DNA of 64,000 bases from Microthrix sp041394405 (GCA_041394405.1 JAWKIF010000011.1:186001-250000); one strand, 5' to 3'. Shown: positions 39,519 to 48,827, counted from the first letter of the stretch. Program-made: numbers and translations. The notes: generated by a model not told the origin, from the sequence alone.

Positions 39519-41248
39519 TCGCCAGGGGTGGGTGCAGCGGGAACCTCGCCGGTGGGCGGCTCGTTGTCCTCATCGGGCACCGACTCGGATCCTTCGCGGC
39601 GTGGGCGACGGCCGCGGGCCGAAGCCGGTACGCGGTACCTTCCCGGCGAGCCCGCATCCAGGGCGACCATCGGCGTGGCCTGCGTGGCCGAGGGGTCGAT
39701 GAGTGCCTCGTGTTCGGCCGTGGCCGACTCGGCTTCCGGGTCCCTGGGGGCAGCCGGCCTGGCCGAGGCGGGCCTGGGCGCGGCGGGCGCTGGCGAGGCC
39801 GAAGGCCGGGAGGCTCCGGGACGCCGGACGCCCCCCGGGCGGGTCCCAGGCTCCGCAGGTGCCTCAGGGGTTGCCGGTTGGGGAGCCGGTGCTGGTTGGG
39901 GCTGCGGGGCGGGGGCGGGGGCTGGGGGTGCAGCGGGCTTCGGTGGCTGTGGGCTGGGACGCTGTGCCGGGGCCGGGGCGGGGGCGGGCCGGGGCGGTTC
40001 GGGAGGGCGCGACGGCTGCGGCCGGGGCTCGGCCTCGCCGACCGGCGGCGCTGCCGGCCGCTGCGGAGGGGCGGTGGGCGTGACCGGAACGGCCCCGGTG
40101 GGGGCCGCCGGGTCCGGCGTATCGGGTGCTGGGGGCTCGAAGTCCTCGAGGGGAGCCGCCTCGTAGGGCGACGGCGCCGGCGGCGCAGGCGTTCGCCGGG
40201 CGGCCTCGGCTGCCCGGGTCCAGCCGGGAGGAGGATCGCCGTCCGCGCCCCGAGACGAGGGAGCGCCCCCTCGGGGCGGAAGCGGCGAGGTGCTCACGAT
40301 GCTCGACTCGCCCGTGTCGACATCCAGCCCGGACGGCGCTGGCCGGATATCGCCGTGGGGGGGAAGCACCTGTCGGGGTCGCCGCGGCTCGGAGCGGGCG
40401 GGCGCATCTTCTCGATGCTCGACGGGGATGGGGCGAACGGTGACCCCGACGTCGTCGGCCTCGTCCGGCCCGTAGGAGCGTGGCGCGCCCTCCACCTGGG
40501 GGCCGACAGTGTCCAGCGGAACGGGCGCCTCCGCAGGGCGCAGCGGCACCGCGCGCACGTTGCCGGATGCGCCGGCCGTGACGTGTTCGGCGTTGATGCC
40601 GTAGGTGTTGTCGGCGGGGCCCTCTCCCAGCGTGTTGAGGGCCTCCTGATAGGTCTCCAGCGTGACCCGGGGGTTGCGAATGGGCGGGGCGGGCCCTCCC
40701 ATTCGAACCTGTCGGCGCCGGAGCACGGCCTGGGTGACCAGGACCAACCCCAAGAGCGACACGATGTCGCCCGGCGAGATCACCAGCCCAATGGGCAGCG
40801 GCACCACGGCACCGAGCGGGCGGACCAGGTCGTCGGAGGTGGCCAGGTGGCGGGGGCCGGTCAACTGCACCTCGGGGAGTTCGGCCGTGGTGACGGCGCC
40901 CGCGGAGACCAGGGCGTCGGAGGAGACCGGCATGCCACCGTTCACCAGCACGGGCACCAGGTTCATGGCGAGCCCGACAGCCACCACGATCATGCCGCCG
41001 ACCCGTCGATTCATCCACGCCACGTAGATGAGCGCCGCCGTCGAGCCCAGGCTGAGCACGAAGGGCGCAACGCCCCGCCAGGGGAACGCATCGGCCACGA
41101 TGGCCACCACAATCGCCCCTGCTGCCACCTCCCAGGCTGCCGGGCGCCAGCCCAGCAGGTTGCTGAGGTGCCCTCCGCCCAACAACCCGATGCCGATGCC
41201 GATGGCGACGGCCAACAGCAGGGGCAACAGTGCCAAGAGCGCCGACAT
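39515..41248 (-). CDS. DUF5317 domain membrane protein with long Pro/Ala-rich tail
   Basis: A 577-residue protein. The first 190 residues match DUF5317: several helices (LLALLPLLLAVAIGIGIGLL, VAAGAIVVAIVADAF, VLSLGSTAALIYVAW, MIVVAVGLAMNLVPVLVNGGMPVSSDAL) and PLPIGLVISPGDIVSLLGLVLV. The remaining 380 residues are a disordered-looking cytoplasmic or external tail rich in Pro, Ala, Arg and Glu with runs such as PAPAPAPAQRP. DUF5317 proteins have no known role and are normally under 250 residues, so the tail is unusual. ATG 41248 is preferred over upstream in-frame starts, which precede the first helix with unrelated sequence. Confidence 0.75.
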   Translation of the reverse strand: MSALLALLPLLLAVAIGIGIGLLGGGHLSNLLGWRPAAWEVAAGAIVVAIVADAFPWRGVAPFVLSLGSTAALIYVAWMNRRVGGMIVVAVGLAMNLVPVLVNGGMPVSSDALVSAGAVTTAELPEVQLTGPRHLATSDDLVRPLGAVVPLPIGLVISPGDIVSLLGLVLVTQAVLRRRQVRMGGPAPPIRNPRVTLETYQEALNTLGEGPADNTYGINAEHVTAGASGNVRAVPLRPAEAPVPLDTVGPQVEGAPRSYGPDEADDVGVTVRPIPVEHREDAPARSEPRRPRQVLPPHGDIRPAPSGLDVDTGESSIVSTSPLPPRGGAPSSRGADGDPPPGWTRAAEAARRTPAPPAPSPYEAAPLEDFEPPAPDTPDPAAPTGAVPVTPTAPPQRPAAPPVGEAEPRPQPSRPPEPPRPAPAPAPAQRPSPQPPKPAAPPAPAPAPQPQPAPAPQPATPEAPAEPGTRPGGVRRPGASRPSASPAPAAPRPASARPAAPRDPEAESATAEHEALIDPSATQATPMVALDAGSPGRYRVPASARGRRPRREGSESVPDEDNEPPTGEVPAAPTPGE

Positions 41249-41442
41249 GGACTCAAACGCTAGTTGACTTGGTGCTCGACCTGGGCCACGGTCATTCGCG
41301 CTGTCGTCCTGAGATGGTCTCCTGGCTCGCCACGAGGCGTCCTCGGGCTGCCTCGCGTCGCCCTGGTGGCGGTTCGGGAGCCGACCTCGGGGAGGTCCGG
41401 TACCGTGACCTGGCCCGACCGAACCCAACACTGGAGCGGACC

Positions 41443-42288
41443 GTGCCCGACACGCCTCCCGAAAACCCGGCGCCCCCTGACAAGCCAACGCCCGCCGGAG
41501 GCCCGGCGTCCACCGGGAACCCCGGGGCCGACGGCGGCAGCGACGGCGACCAGCAACCAGCGGTGTTGGTCGAGCGTCGGGGCGACGTGGCCCTGCTGAC
41601 CATCAACCGCCCCCGTCGCCGCAACGCCCTGGATGCCCATGCGGTGGCGGCGCTGCATCGGGCGGTGGAGCAGGCCGGGGCCGACGCCCCCCGGGTGCTG
41701 GTGTTGACGGGCACCGACGGCCACTTCTGTGCCGGGGCCGACATCACCACCACCGAGGACCCCGACTACACGGTTGGCCTCAGAGCCATGCTGGACGCCT
41801 TGGCGGGCCTGAGTATCCCAACCGTGGCGGCCATCTCCGGCTCGTGCATGGGGCTGGGTATGCAGCTGGCGTTGTCGGTGGACCTTCGGGTGGCCACGCC
41901 GGACGCACGTTTTGCGGTGCCGGTGGCCCGGTTGGGGTTGCTCACCGATCACCCCACCCTGCAGCGCCTGTCGCTGGCCGTGGGTTGGGGCATGGCCCGC
42001 TCCATGGTGTTGGCCGGCGACGTGTTGGACTTCGACGATGCCTGGCGGCTCGGCCTGGTCCAGCGCCGGGGCGACCTCGAGGTGGCCCTCGCGTGGGCCG
42101 CGGACATGGCCCTCCTCGCCCCGCTGTCCCAGGCTGGGGCCAAGTTGGGCCTGAACCTGTTGGAGGACCCGAGGGCCGACGATTCCAGCTACCAGGAGGC
42201 GTTCCTGGCTGCCTGGGCCTCGGACGATCTCGCAGAGGGACGGGCGGCCTTTGTCGAGCGTCGCTCGCCCCGCTTCACCGGCCGCTGA
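41443..42288 (+). CDS. Enoyl-CoA hydratase/isomerase family protein
   Basis: A 281-residue crotonase with a 45-residue Pro/Gly-rich N-terminal extension. The core has VALLTINRPRRRNALDA, the oxyanion block GHFCAGADITT, ISGSCMGLGMQLALSVDLRVAT and FAVPVARLGLLTDHPTLQRL. The position of the usual hydratase Glu in the last block is occupied by VARLGL, with no acidic residue, so classical hydration is doubtful and isomerase or another crotonase reaction is possible. GTG 41443 has a GGAG site upstream. It diverges from the DUF5317 gene. Confidence 0.88.
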   Translation: MPDTPPENPAPPDKPTPAGGPASTGNPGADGGSDGDQQPAVLVERRGDVALLTINRPRRRNALDAHAVAALHRAVEQAGADAPRVLVLTGTDGHFCAGADITTTEDPDYTVGLRAMLDALAGLSIPTVAAISGSCMGLGMQLALSVDLRVATPDARFAVPVARLGLLTDHPTLQRLSLAVGWGMARSMVLAGDVLDFDDAWRLGLVQRRGDLEVALAWAADMALLAPLSQAGAKLGLNLLEDPRADDSSYQEAFLAAWASDDLAEGRAAFVERRSPRFTGR

Positions 42289-42309
42289 TTGCGCCGCCCC
42301 CCGCTGGGC

Positions 42310-42858
42310 CTACCGGCGCGAGCCGGCCATCGAACCCGTCAGGTCGGCCCGGTTGCGGTGGAACAACACACAGGTCAGCTTGCGGTCCGCACCCTGGGTC
42401 CACGAGGCGCTGGTGGGGAACCACGTTTCGATGTCCAGCAGGCTGTCGCGCCACACCTGCCCCACGAAGCCCTCAAAGGATTCGAAACACCGCTCCTCGG
42501 CGTAGTTCCGCACGGCGTTGTCGCCCGGGTAGCCCGCCCGCCGGCTCTCGGTGAAGGCATCGACGTGGTACACCTCGTACTGATGGGGCTGTTCGCACGG
42601 CACCAACAACACCAGAACCGTTCGCTGGCTGGGATCGGGTGCGGGGTCATAGCAGTCTCCCAACTCGAGGTTCTCCACCCCCTCGGGCACTGCGTTGTCG
42701 GCCGGCTGGGACAGGTCGCGCTGCGTCGGGGGGGCCGACGTGGTGGAGGTGGGGCCGGCGGTGGTCGGTGCGGGTTCGGCGTCGCCGGCGCCGCAGCCCA
42801 TGAGGGTGGCGGTGACCAGCGCCAGAGGGGCCAGCGCCGCCGTCGGTGACCTCACCAC
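42310..42858 (-). CDS. Septum formation family lipoprotein
   Basis: A 182-residue exported protein. The GTG start at 42858 (or 42855) gives a signal peptide ending in the lipobox LMGC, then a Thr/Pro-rich linker (PTTAGPTSTTSAPPT). The rest matches the actinobacterial septum-formation domain: LELGDCYDPAP, VPCEQPHQYEVYHVDAF, CFESFEGFVGQ, IETWFPTSASWTQGADRKLTCVLF. The paired cysteines likely form disulfides. Mycobacterial relatives are linked to septum formation; direct function is not known. It starts one base after the sortase stop, so the two form an operon. Confidence 0.85.
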   Translation of the reverse strand: MVRSPTAALAPLALVTATLMGCGAGDAEPAPTTAGPTSTTSAPPTQRDLSQPADNAVPEGVENLELGDCYDPAPDPSQRTVLVLLVPCEQPHQYEVYHVDAFTESRRAGYPGDNAVRNYAEERCFESFEGFVGQVWRDSLLDIETWFPTSASWTQGADRKLTCVLFHRNRADLTGSMAGSRR

Positions 42859-42859
42859 G

Positions 42860-43837
42860 CTAGAGGCTGGGAATCCAGCGGTTGATCCACGTGAAGGCGA
42901 ACCACAGCGTGTAGGCGAATGCCGGGAGGGCCACCAGGTACACGATCCAACGCTTCGAGCCCACCAGCAGGCCCACGACGAAGGCCGCCAACCACACGCC
43001 GAAGGTGGCACCCGACCAGGCCAGGACGTTCGGCAGGTACTCGGGGTGCCAGCCGAGGTCGTCCAGCTGTTCCGCTGCGACCTCCACCTCCTCCCCGGCC
43101 ACCTCCTCGGTGGATGGCTCGTTTCCAGTCGTGGTCTCGGCGGGGTTGCCCACCAACTCGGCGGCCACGATGATGCGCTGGGCCGCCGAATACTTAGGGT
43201 GACACGCCGTCAACGTCAGGCGGTCGTCGCCGAAATCATCGAGCACCGAGACGTCCGACGGCGCCACGATCCAGTGGGCGGGCCCCTGCTCGCCGGTGAA
43301 GTCCGACGGCGGCGGCAACACCCGGTAGGTGAACTCGCCCTGGCGCGTGTAGACGCTGATGAGGTCGCCGGGTACCAGTTCGTCGATCCGGTGGAACGGC
43401 GCCCCGTAGGTCACGCGATGCCCGGCGATGGAGGCGTTGCCCTTCTGGCCGGGGAACGGCTGGCCCATGTAGTGACCCGGGCCCTTCTTGAGGTCCTCCT
43501 TGTCGGTGCCCTCCAGGTACACCTTGCGCATGTCGATGCCGGCCTTGTTCAGCTTCGGCTTGAACTGGATGACGCCCAGGCTCTCGCCTTCGGCGGGCTT
43601 GGGCAGCTCCCCGGCGTCGCCGGGGGAGATCTCGCCCAAGGCATCGGTCACGTCCTCCAGGGAGGGATCGGTCGCGGCGCCCTGGTCCAACCCCGACGCA
43701 AGCTCACCCGTCAGCTCGTCCTGGTTGCGCGACTCCTCCAGTTCGGTGCCCCACAGCTGGAACGCCACGAACAGGAACGTGATGACGCCCAACGCAATCA
43801 TGGTCTTGCCCAGACCAGAGAGGAACCGTGCCAGCAT
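42860..43837 (-). CDS. Class E-type sortase with C-terminal membrane helices
   Basis: A 325-residue transpeptidase. An N-terminal helix (TMIALGVITFLFVAFQLWG) anchors the protein, followed by an acidic linker. The sortase core shows GHYMGQPFPGQKGNASIAGHRVTYGAPF (His140), TLTACHPKYSAAQRIIV (Cys212, Arg221). It cleaves a sorting signal and joins the protein to the cell wall. After the core comes an extension with two or three more helices (VWLAAFVVGLLVG, WIVYLVALPAFAYTLWFAF), unusual in classical sortases but seen in actinobacterial forms. Cell-wall substrates are not in the window. Confidence 0.88.
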   Translation of the reverse strand: MLARFLSGLGKTMIALGVITFLFVAFQLWGTELEESRNQDELTGELASGLDQGAATDPSLEDVTDALGEISPGDAGELPKPAEGESLGVIQFKPKLNKAGIDMRKVYLEGTDKEDLKKGPGHYMGQPFPGQKGNASIAGHRVTYGAPFHRIDELVPGDLISVYTRQGEFTYRVLPPPSDFTGEQGPAHWIVAPSDVSVLDDFGDDRLTLTACHPKYSAAQRIIVAAELVGNPAETTTGNEPSTEEVAGEEVEVAAEQLDDLGWHPEYLPNVLAWSGATFGVWLAAFVVGLLVGSKRWIVYLVALPAFAYTLWFAFTWINRWIPSL

Positions 43838-43907
43838 CGGCTCAACTCTAGGAGGGGCGACCCCAAATCGTGGGGCACGACCGGTGGCCGCCTACCATGG
43901 CGCCCCC

Positions 43908-44579
43908 ATGGCCCCGGTCGTTCAGCTCTCCTCGGCGGTGGCGCTGCTGGGGCGATTCCCCGTGCTGGCGGGCATTGACCTCGAGGTCGACGCGGGGGAG
44001 GTGGTGTTGCTGCAGGGCCCCAACGGCGCCGGCAAGACGTCGCTGCTTCGGGTGTGCGCCGGGCTGGTGCGCGTGGTGGAGGGGAACGCTCGGGTGTTGG
44101 GGTCGGACCTGGCGGCCGATCCGAGCATCGTCCGCCGAAGGGTGGGGTACCTGGGCCACGGTTCGGGGTTGTATGCAGATCTCAGCATTGCGGAGAACCT
44201 GCGGTTCTGGGCGCGAAGCGCAACCCCAGGTTCGGGCCACCCGGACGCCGAGATCGCCGAGGTGGCCCAGCGGCTGGGGCTGGGTGGGCGGTTGGACGCC
44301 TTGAGCGTGTCTCGGCTGTCGGAGGGGCAACGCAAGCGCGCCGCGCTGGCCGTGCTGGTACTGCGGCGACCCGAGCTGTGGCTGCTGGACGAGCCGCACG
44401 CCGGGTTGGATCGGGCGGGGCGCGACCTGGTCGACGAACTCATTGCCGGCGCCGTGGTCGCCGGGGCGACGGTGATGATGAGTTCCCACGAGCTGGACCG
44501 AGCCCGCCTGGTCGCACATCGGCTCGTCACCGTTGCCGGCGGCGTGGTGACCGACGACCGGCCGGCTCGCCGTGGCTAA
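43908..44579 (+). CDS. ccmA: Cytochrome c biogenesis haem exporter ATPase CcmA
   Basis: A 223-residue ABC ATPase at the head of the ccm operon. P-loop GPNGAGKTS (37-45), VVEGNARVLGSDLA, YLGHGSGLYADLSIAENLRFWA (the LGH..GL..LT..ENL signature of CcmA), SRLSEGQRKRAALA and LLDEPHAGLD. Its ATP hydrolysis releases holo-CcmE from the CcmABCD complex. The GEGQRKR-type signature has Ser-Glu-Gly. ATG 43908 is used; the gene overlaps ccmB by eight bases, showing translational coupling. Confidence 0.93.
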   Translation: MAPVVQLSSAVALLGRFPVLAGIDLEVDAGEVVLLQGPNGAGKTSLLRVCAGLVRVVEGNARVLGSDLAADPSIVRRRVGYLGHGSGLYADLSIAENLRFWARSATPGSGHPDAEIAEVAQRLGLGGRLDALSVSRLSEGQRKRAALAVLVLRRPELWLLDEPHAGLDRAGRDLVDELIAGAVVAGATVMMSSHELDRARLVAHRLVTVAGGVVTDDRPARRG

Positions 44580-45264
44580 GCGCCTGTCGTTGTTCGCCGC
44601 TGCGGTCCGCCTCGTGGCGGGCAAGGACCTGCGCCTGGAGGCCCGCACCCGGGTGGGCCTGGCCCAGGTCCTGCCCTTCGCCGTGCTGGTCCTGGTGGTC
44701 ATGGCCTTTGCGCTGGATGCGGAGAGCGAACTGCTGGTTCGTGTGTCGCCCGGTCTGTTCTGGGTGACCGTCACCTTCGCCGCCATCCTCATGGTGGGCC
44801 GATCGGCGGCGCTGGAGATCGAGCCGGGGGTTGGTGACGCCCTCCGCCTGTCCGGCGTCTCGCCATCGGCGCTGTACCTGGGCAAGACCATCGCCGTGGC
44901 GCTCCAGCTGCTGGTGCTGGAGGCGGTGTTGGTGGTGGCCATTGCCATCCTGTACCGCACTCCGCTCGCCGGTTGGATCCTGGGCGCAGCGACGCTGCTG
45001 ACCGCCACGGCAGGTATCGCCGCACTGGGTACGCTGCTGGCGGCGCTGGCCTCCTCCGCACGGGGACGAGAAAGCCTCATCCCATTGCTGATGTTGCCGG
45101 TGCTCGCCCCGGTGCTCATCGGGGCCACCCGAGCCACCGACGCCGCACTCGGCACCTCGGACGGCCGCCAGGGCTGGCCTTGGGTGGCGCTGCTCGCCGT
45201 GTTTGCACTCAGCTATGTCACCCTCGGGGCGTTGGCCTATCGCCCCCTGATGGAGGACTCATGA
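44572..45264 (+). CDS. ccmB: Haem exporter protein CcmB
   Basis: A 230-residue membrane protein with six helices. It begins RLVAGKDLRLEARTRVGLAQVLPFAVLVL, where the charged KDLRLE(A/L)R segment before the first helix is typical of CcmB. LWVTVTFAAILMVGRSAALE-like and ALRLSGVSPSALYLGKTIAV follow. It forms the membrane part of CcmAB, needed to free CcmE after haem attachment. It starts at GTG 44572 within ccmA, and its stop overlaps the ccmC ATG. Confidence 0.92.
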   Translation: MAKRLSLFAAAVRLVAGKDLRLEARTRVGLAQVLPFAVLVLVVMAFALDAESELLVRVSPGLFWVTVTFAAILMVGRSAALEIEPGVGDALRLSGVSPSALYLGKTIAVALQLLVLEAVLVVAIAILYRTPLAGWILGAATLLTATAGIAALGTLLAALASSARGRESLIPLLMLPVLAPVLIGATRATDAALGTSDGRQGWPWVALLAVFALSYVTLGALAYRPLMEDS

Positions 45265-46112
45265 CCACCGCCCACCCCACACATGCCAGCGAGGAGGAGG
45301 CCTCAGATTCGGCCGGCCCGACGGGCACGGGAAGCGTCGCCACCCGGGTGCTGGGGTTGTTCATCCTGGTTGGAGGGGTGCTCCTCGCGGCTTTGGGACT
45401 GGCGCTGACCGATCCGGATGTTCAGCTGGGCGAGCGCATGCGGCCGATCTACGTGCACGTGCCCACCGTGTCGGCCGCCTACGTGTTGTTCGTTCTCAAC
45501 GCGGTGGGGTCGGCCATGTGGCTGTGGCGCAAGAGCCGATTCTGGGACCAGGTGGCTGCGGCCGCCGCCGAGGTGGGCCTGGTGTTCTTGGGCCTGACGC
45601 TGCTGACGGGGGCCTTCTGGGGACGCATCACCTGGGGCGTCTACTGGGATTGGGACGCGCGGCTCACCTCCACCCTGGTGATGTTCCTGGCCTACCTGGG
45701 CTACGTCGCGCTGCGGGGGTCGATGGAGGATCCCGCTGCCCGGGCCACCCGTTCGGCGGTGGTGGGCATCAGCGCAGCGCTGCTCATTCCGTTGGTGCAC
45801 AAGTCGGTCGACTGGTGGCGCTCCTATCACCAGGACCGCACGCTGTTCGGCCAGCTCGATCCGTCGATTGACGGCCTGCAGCTGTTCACCCTGTTTCTGG
45901 GCCTGTCGCTGGGGATGGCACTCGCCGCCTGGCTCCTCATCCACCGATTTCGGGTGGGGTGGCTCGCCATGCAGGCCGAAGAGGGCGGGTTGGATGATGC
46001 CCTGGCGGCCCGGCGGGCCGAGGCGGCTTCGGCGGCCGACGGCGTGGAGGTCGAGGCGGGCGGGGTGGCCGATCTGGTCGCTGCGCCCCCGGCAGAGAAG
46101 GAGCAGCCATGA
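45261..46112 (+). CDS. ccmC: Haem lyase component CcmC
   Basis: A 283-residue membrane protein with six helices. The haem-handling tryptophan motif is WGRITWGVYWDWDARLTSTL (around 120-137). One conserved histidine lies before it (YVHVPTVSAAYVLF) and the other after it (LIPLVHKSVDWWRSYHQ). CcmC loads haem onto CcmE. The first 30 residues are a Ser/Thr/Glu-rich extension. The gene overlaps ccmB and ccmD by four bases each. Confidence 0.94.
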   Translation: MTTAHPTHASEEEASDSAGPTGTGSVATRVLGLFILVGGVLLAALGLALTDPDVQLGERMRPIYVHVPTVSAAYVLFVLNAVGSAMWLWRKSRFWDQVAAAAAEVGLVFLGLTLLTGAFWGRITWGVYWDWDARLTSTLVMFLAYLGYVALRGSMEDPAARATRSAVVGISAALLIPLVHKSVDWWRSYHQDRTLFGQLDPSIDGLQLFTLFLGLSLGMALAAWLLIHRFRVGWLAMQAEEGGLDDALAARRAEAASAADGVEVEAGGVADLVAAPPAEKEQP

Positions 46113-46321
46113 TGGTCGCCCTCCACCAGATCACGGCGCAACAGATCACGGCGGACAATCCGTGGCCCCTCATCTGGTTGGCCTGGGCGGTGACGTTCGG
46201 CACGTTCGGTGCGTACGCGGTTGCGCTGGTGCGGCGCGGTCGGCGCTTGAGCAGCCAGGTGCCCCAGAACCGACGCCGCTTCCTGTCGTCGGACGGCCAT
46301 GATGGTGCCACTCATGGCTGA
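46109..46321 (+). CDS. ccmD: CcmD-like small membrane protein
   Basis: A 70-residue protein with a single helix (WPLIWLAWAVTFGTFGAYAVALV) and a basic tail (RRGRRLSSQ). Sequence is too short for firm homology, but size, topology and position between ccmC and ccmE fit CcmD, which stabilises the CcmABC complex and helps release holo-CcmE. Coding is supported by the four-base overlap with ccmC. Confidence 0.75.
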   Translation: MMVALHQITAQQITADNPWPLIWLAWAVTFGTFGAYAVALVRRGRRLSSQVPQNRRRFLSSDGHDGATHG

Positions 46322-46805
46322 GACCCCCCTCGATCTCACCCCGCGTACCGGGCCCGGCGACGCAGTGGCACCGCGCAGCCGATCCAGCCGTCGGGCTTGG
46401 ACGGTGGTGGGCATCGGCGTGCTCGTGGCGCTGGTGGTGGCCGTGGTGATGGGGCTGTCCGACGCCACGGTGTTCTTCCGCAACGTCGACGAGGCGGTCG
46501 CCCAGCGCGCCGAGCTTGGGGACCAGGCGTTCCGCATGCAGGGTTCGGTGGTGCCCGACTCGGTCGAAAAGACCGACAACGGGGTGAACTTCGAGCTGGC
46601 GTTCAACGGCGCCACCGCCATGGTCGAACACACCGGCAGCGAGCCCGCGCTGTTTGAGAACACCGACATTCCGGTGGTGGCCGAGGGTCACTGGCAGGGC
46701 GAGGTGTTCCGGAGCGAACGGCTGGTGATCAAGCACGACGAGTCCTACGACGAGGAGAACCCCCAGCGCATCGACGAGGCGAACCGGGGCGGCACCGCAC
46801 CGTGA
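46314..46805 (+). CDS. ccmE: Cytochrome c maturation haem chaperone CcmE
   Basis: A 163-residue protein with one N-terminal helix (WTVVGIGVLVALVVAVVMGL) and an OB-fold domain. The haem-attachment motif is HDESY (His141, Tyr145) in LVIKHDESYDEEN, the HxxxY form in which His binds haem covalently, not the CxxxY variant of archaea. EGHWQGEVFRSERLV is conserved. In-frame ATGs at 46299 and 46302 are alternatives; 46314 gives the usual N-terminus and overlaps ccmD by eight bases. Confidence 0.93.
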   Translation: MAETPLDLTPRTGPGDAVAPRSRSSRRAWTVVGIGVLVALVVAVVMGLSDATVFFRNVDEAVAQRAELGDQAFRMQGSVVPDSVEKTDNGVNFELAFNGATAMVEHTGSEPALFENTDIPVVAEGHWQGEVFRSERLVIKHDESYDEENPQRIDEANRGGTAP

Positions 46806-46835
46806 CGCGCCCGTGAGCCGCCGAGCGGGTCTCCG

Positions 46836-48827
46836 ATGAGCAACGTCGCGCTCGGGCGCCTGGGTATCACCATCGGGTTGGTGGCAGCGGCCATGGGGGC
46901 CGTCGGCACCGCCGTCGGCATCCTGCGCCATCGGCCCGCCATGGTGCAGTCGTCCCGCACCTACGCCTGGGCGGTGCTGGCCGGGGCGGTCACCGCCGTG
47001 GTGGCCATGCAGCGGGCGCTGATCACCCGGGACTTCTCCGTGAAGTTCGTCGCCGAACACGGCAGCTCGGCCACACCGCCCCTCTTCAACGTCGCCACCA
47101 TGTGGTCGGCGCTGGAGGGCTCGATCCTGTTGTGGGTGATCATCCTGGCCTGCTACCTGGCCTCGGTTGCCTGGCGGTTCCGCCGCCGGGTGAACGACCC
47201 GTTGGTGGGCTGGGCCATGGTCACCCTCTTTGTCATCGCCCTGTTCTTCTTTGCCCTGCTGCTGGGGCCCACCAACCCCTTCATCTCCACCCGGGTTCCG
47301 CCGGGCTTCGACGGGCCGGGCCCCAATCCGCTGCTGCAAAACCACATCCTGGTGGCCTTTCACCCGCCGCTGTTGTACGTGGGGTACGTCGGGTTCTCGG
47401 TGCCCTTCGCGTTTGCCATGGGTGCGTTGGCCACCGGTCGGTTGGGAGAGGGTTGGCTGATCGAAACGCGGCGCTGGACGCTGCTGGCGTGGGGCGCACT
47501 CACCGGTGGCATCGTGCTGGGCGCCTGGTGGAGCTACGAGGTGCTGGGTTGGGGCGGCTATTGGGGGTGGGACCCGGTGGAGATCGCCTCGTTCATGCCC
47601 TGGCTGACCGGCACCGCCTTCCTGCACTCGGTGCTGGTCCAGGAGCGCCGGGGCATGCTCCGGGTCTGGAACCTGGCGCTGTTGTGTTCCACCTTCGCCC
47701 TCACCATCTTCGGCACCTTCCTCACCCGCTCCGGGGTGGTCAACTCGGTGCACGCCTTCTCGGAGGGAACGGTGGGCCCGGTGCTGTTGGGCGGGTTCGG
47801 AGTTGTCGTGGCCGTCTCGATCGGTCTCATCGCCTGGCGGGGCGACCTGCTGCGAGGCGACGGGCGGATCGATCGGGCCATGTCCAAAGAGGGCGCCTTG
47901 CTGGCCAACAACATCCTGTTCGCCGCCTTCACCTTCGTGATGTTGCTGGGCACCACCTTCCCGCTGATCGTGGAGGCACTCAACCGGGGAACGCTGTCCA
48001 TCGGCGAGCCCTACTTCGAACGAATGTCCGGCCCCATCGGGTTGGGGCTGTTGCTGCTGATGGCGTTCGCCCCGGTGCTGCCCTGGCGAAGCGCCGCACC
48101 CGAGGTGCTCTCCAAGCGCTTGTTGTGGCCCGCCTGGTGTGGCGCCGCTGCGCTGATCCTGGCCCTACTGGCGGGGGCGCGGGGCGTGGTTCCGCTGGTG
48201 GCCATCGGTCTGGCGGGCTTTGCCGGCGGCACGGCCATCCGCCACCTCGCGCTGGCGGTGCGCCGCCACGGGGTGCGAGGTGTGTTCGGACGATCCTCCG
48301 GGGGCATGGTGGTGCACCTGGGGCTGGTGATCGTGGCGTTGGCGTTCACCGTCAGCTCGGCGTACTCCAGCAACGGCCAATTCACCATGGCGGAGGGTGA
48401 CACGGTCAACCTGTCGGGCCACTCCCTCACCTACGAGGGGCTGGTGCAGCGCGATCTGCCGCGCGGCCTCGAATACACCATGGCGGTGCGCATCGACGAT
48501 CAGGTCTACGAGCCCAAGGTGACCCGGTTCGCCTCGTCCGGGCAGGTGATCGGCACCCCATCGGTCAAGACCGGGCTGGATCGCGACATCTACCTGGCCG
48601 TGCCGGCACCCCCCACCGAGGCCGAACCTCGCATCACGCTGCGGGTCATCATCCAGCCCGGCATTGCCTGGCTGTGGATCGGCGGGTTGGTGATGCTGGT
48701 GGGAACCGTGCTGGCTGCCGTCCCCGAGGCGGGCAGGGCGCGTCGTCGCGGCATTCCAACGAGCGCCGCCGGACCCTCGGATGCCGGCCGGGCGGACGCG
48801 GAGCTGACCGGGGCACCCGCATCATGA
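46836..48827 (+). CDS. ccmF: Cytochrome c haem lyase subunit CcmF
   Basis: A 663-residue membrane protein with about 15 helices. The WWD haem motif is GWGGYWGWDPVEIASFMPWL (about 237-256); flanking histidines occur in FHPPLLYVGYVG and the later VHAFSEG block. The C-terminal extracytoplasmic domain (GLVQRDLPRGLEYTMAVRI) is normal for CcmF. It joins haem from CcmE to the CXXCH of apocytochromes with CcmH and CcmI. Length fits the family (640-670). Confidence 0.95.
   Translation: MSNVALGRLGITIGLVAAAMGAVGTAVGILRHRPAMVQSSRTYAWAVLAGAVTAVVAMQRALITRDFSVKFVAEHGSSATPPLFNVATMWSALEGSILLWVIILACYLASVAWRFRRRVNDPLVGWAMVTLFVIALFFFALLLGPTNPFISTRVPPGFDGPGPNPLLQNHILVAFHPPLLYVGYVGFSVPFAFAMGALATGRLGEGWLIETRRWTLLAWGALTGGIVLGAWWSYEVLGWGGYWGWDPVEIASFMPWLTGTAFLHSVLVQERRGMLRVWNLALLCSTFALTIFGTFLTRSGVVNSVHAFSEGTVGPVLLGGFGVVVAVSIGLIAWRGDLLRGDGRIDRAMSKEGALLANNILFAAFTFVMLLGTTFPLIVEALNRGTLSIGEPYFERMSGPIGLGLLLLMAFAPVLPWRSAAPEVLSKRLLWPAWCGAAALILALLAGARGVVPLVAIGLAGFAGGTAIRHLALAVRRHGVRGVFGRSSGGMVVHLGLVIVALAFTVSSAYSSNGQFTMAEGDTVNLSGHSLTYEGLVQRDLPRGLEYTMAVRIDDQVYEPKVTRFASSGQVIGTPSVKTGLDRDIYLAVPAPPTEAEPRITLRVIIQPGIAWLWIGGLVMLVGTVLAAVPEAGRARRRGIPTSAAGPSDAGRADAELTGAPAS

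Noticed and set aside
38088..40166. Plus-strand open frame of about 690 codons over folP and the DUF5317 tail
   Set aside because: Antisense to folP and DUF5317; its Gly/Ala/Arg composition mirrors the Pro/Ala-rich tail of the real gene.
46170..47753. Minus-strand frame of about 527 codons across the ccm operon
   Set aside because: Antisense to ccmD, ccmE and ccmF, which have clear motifs and overlapping starts.
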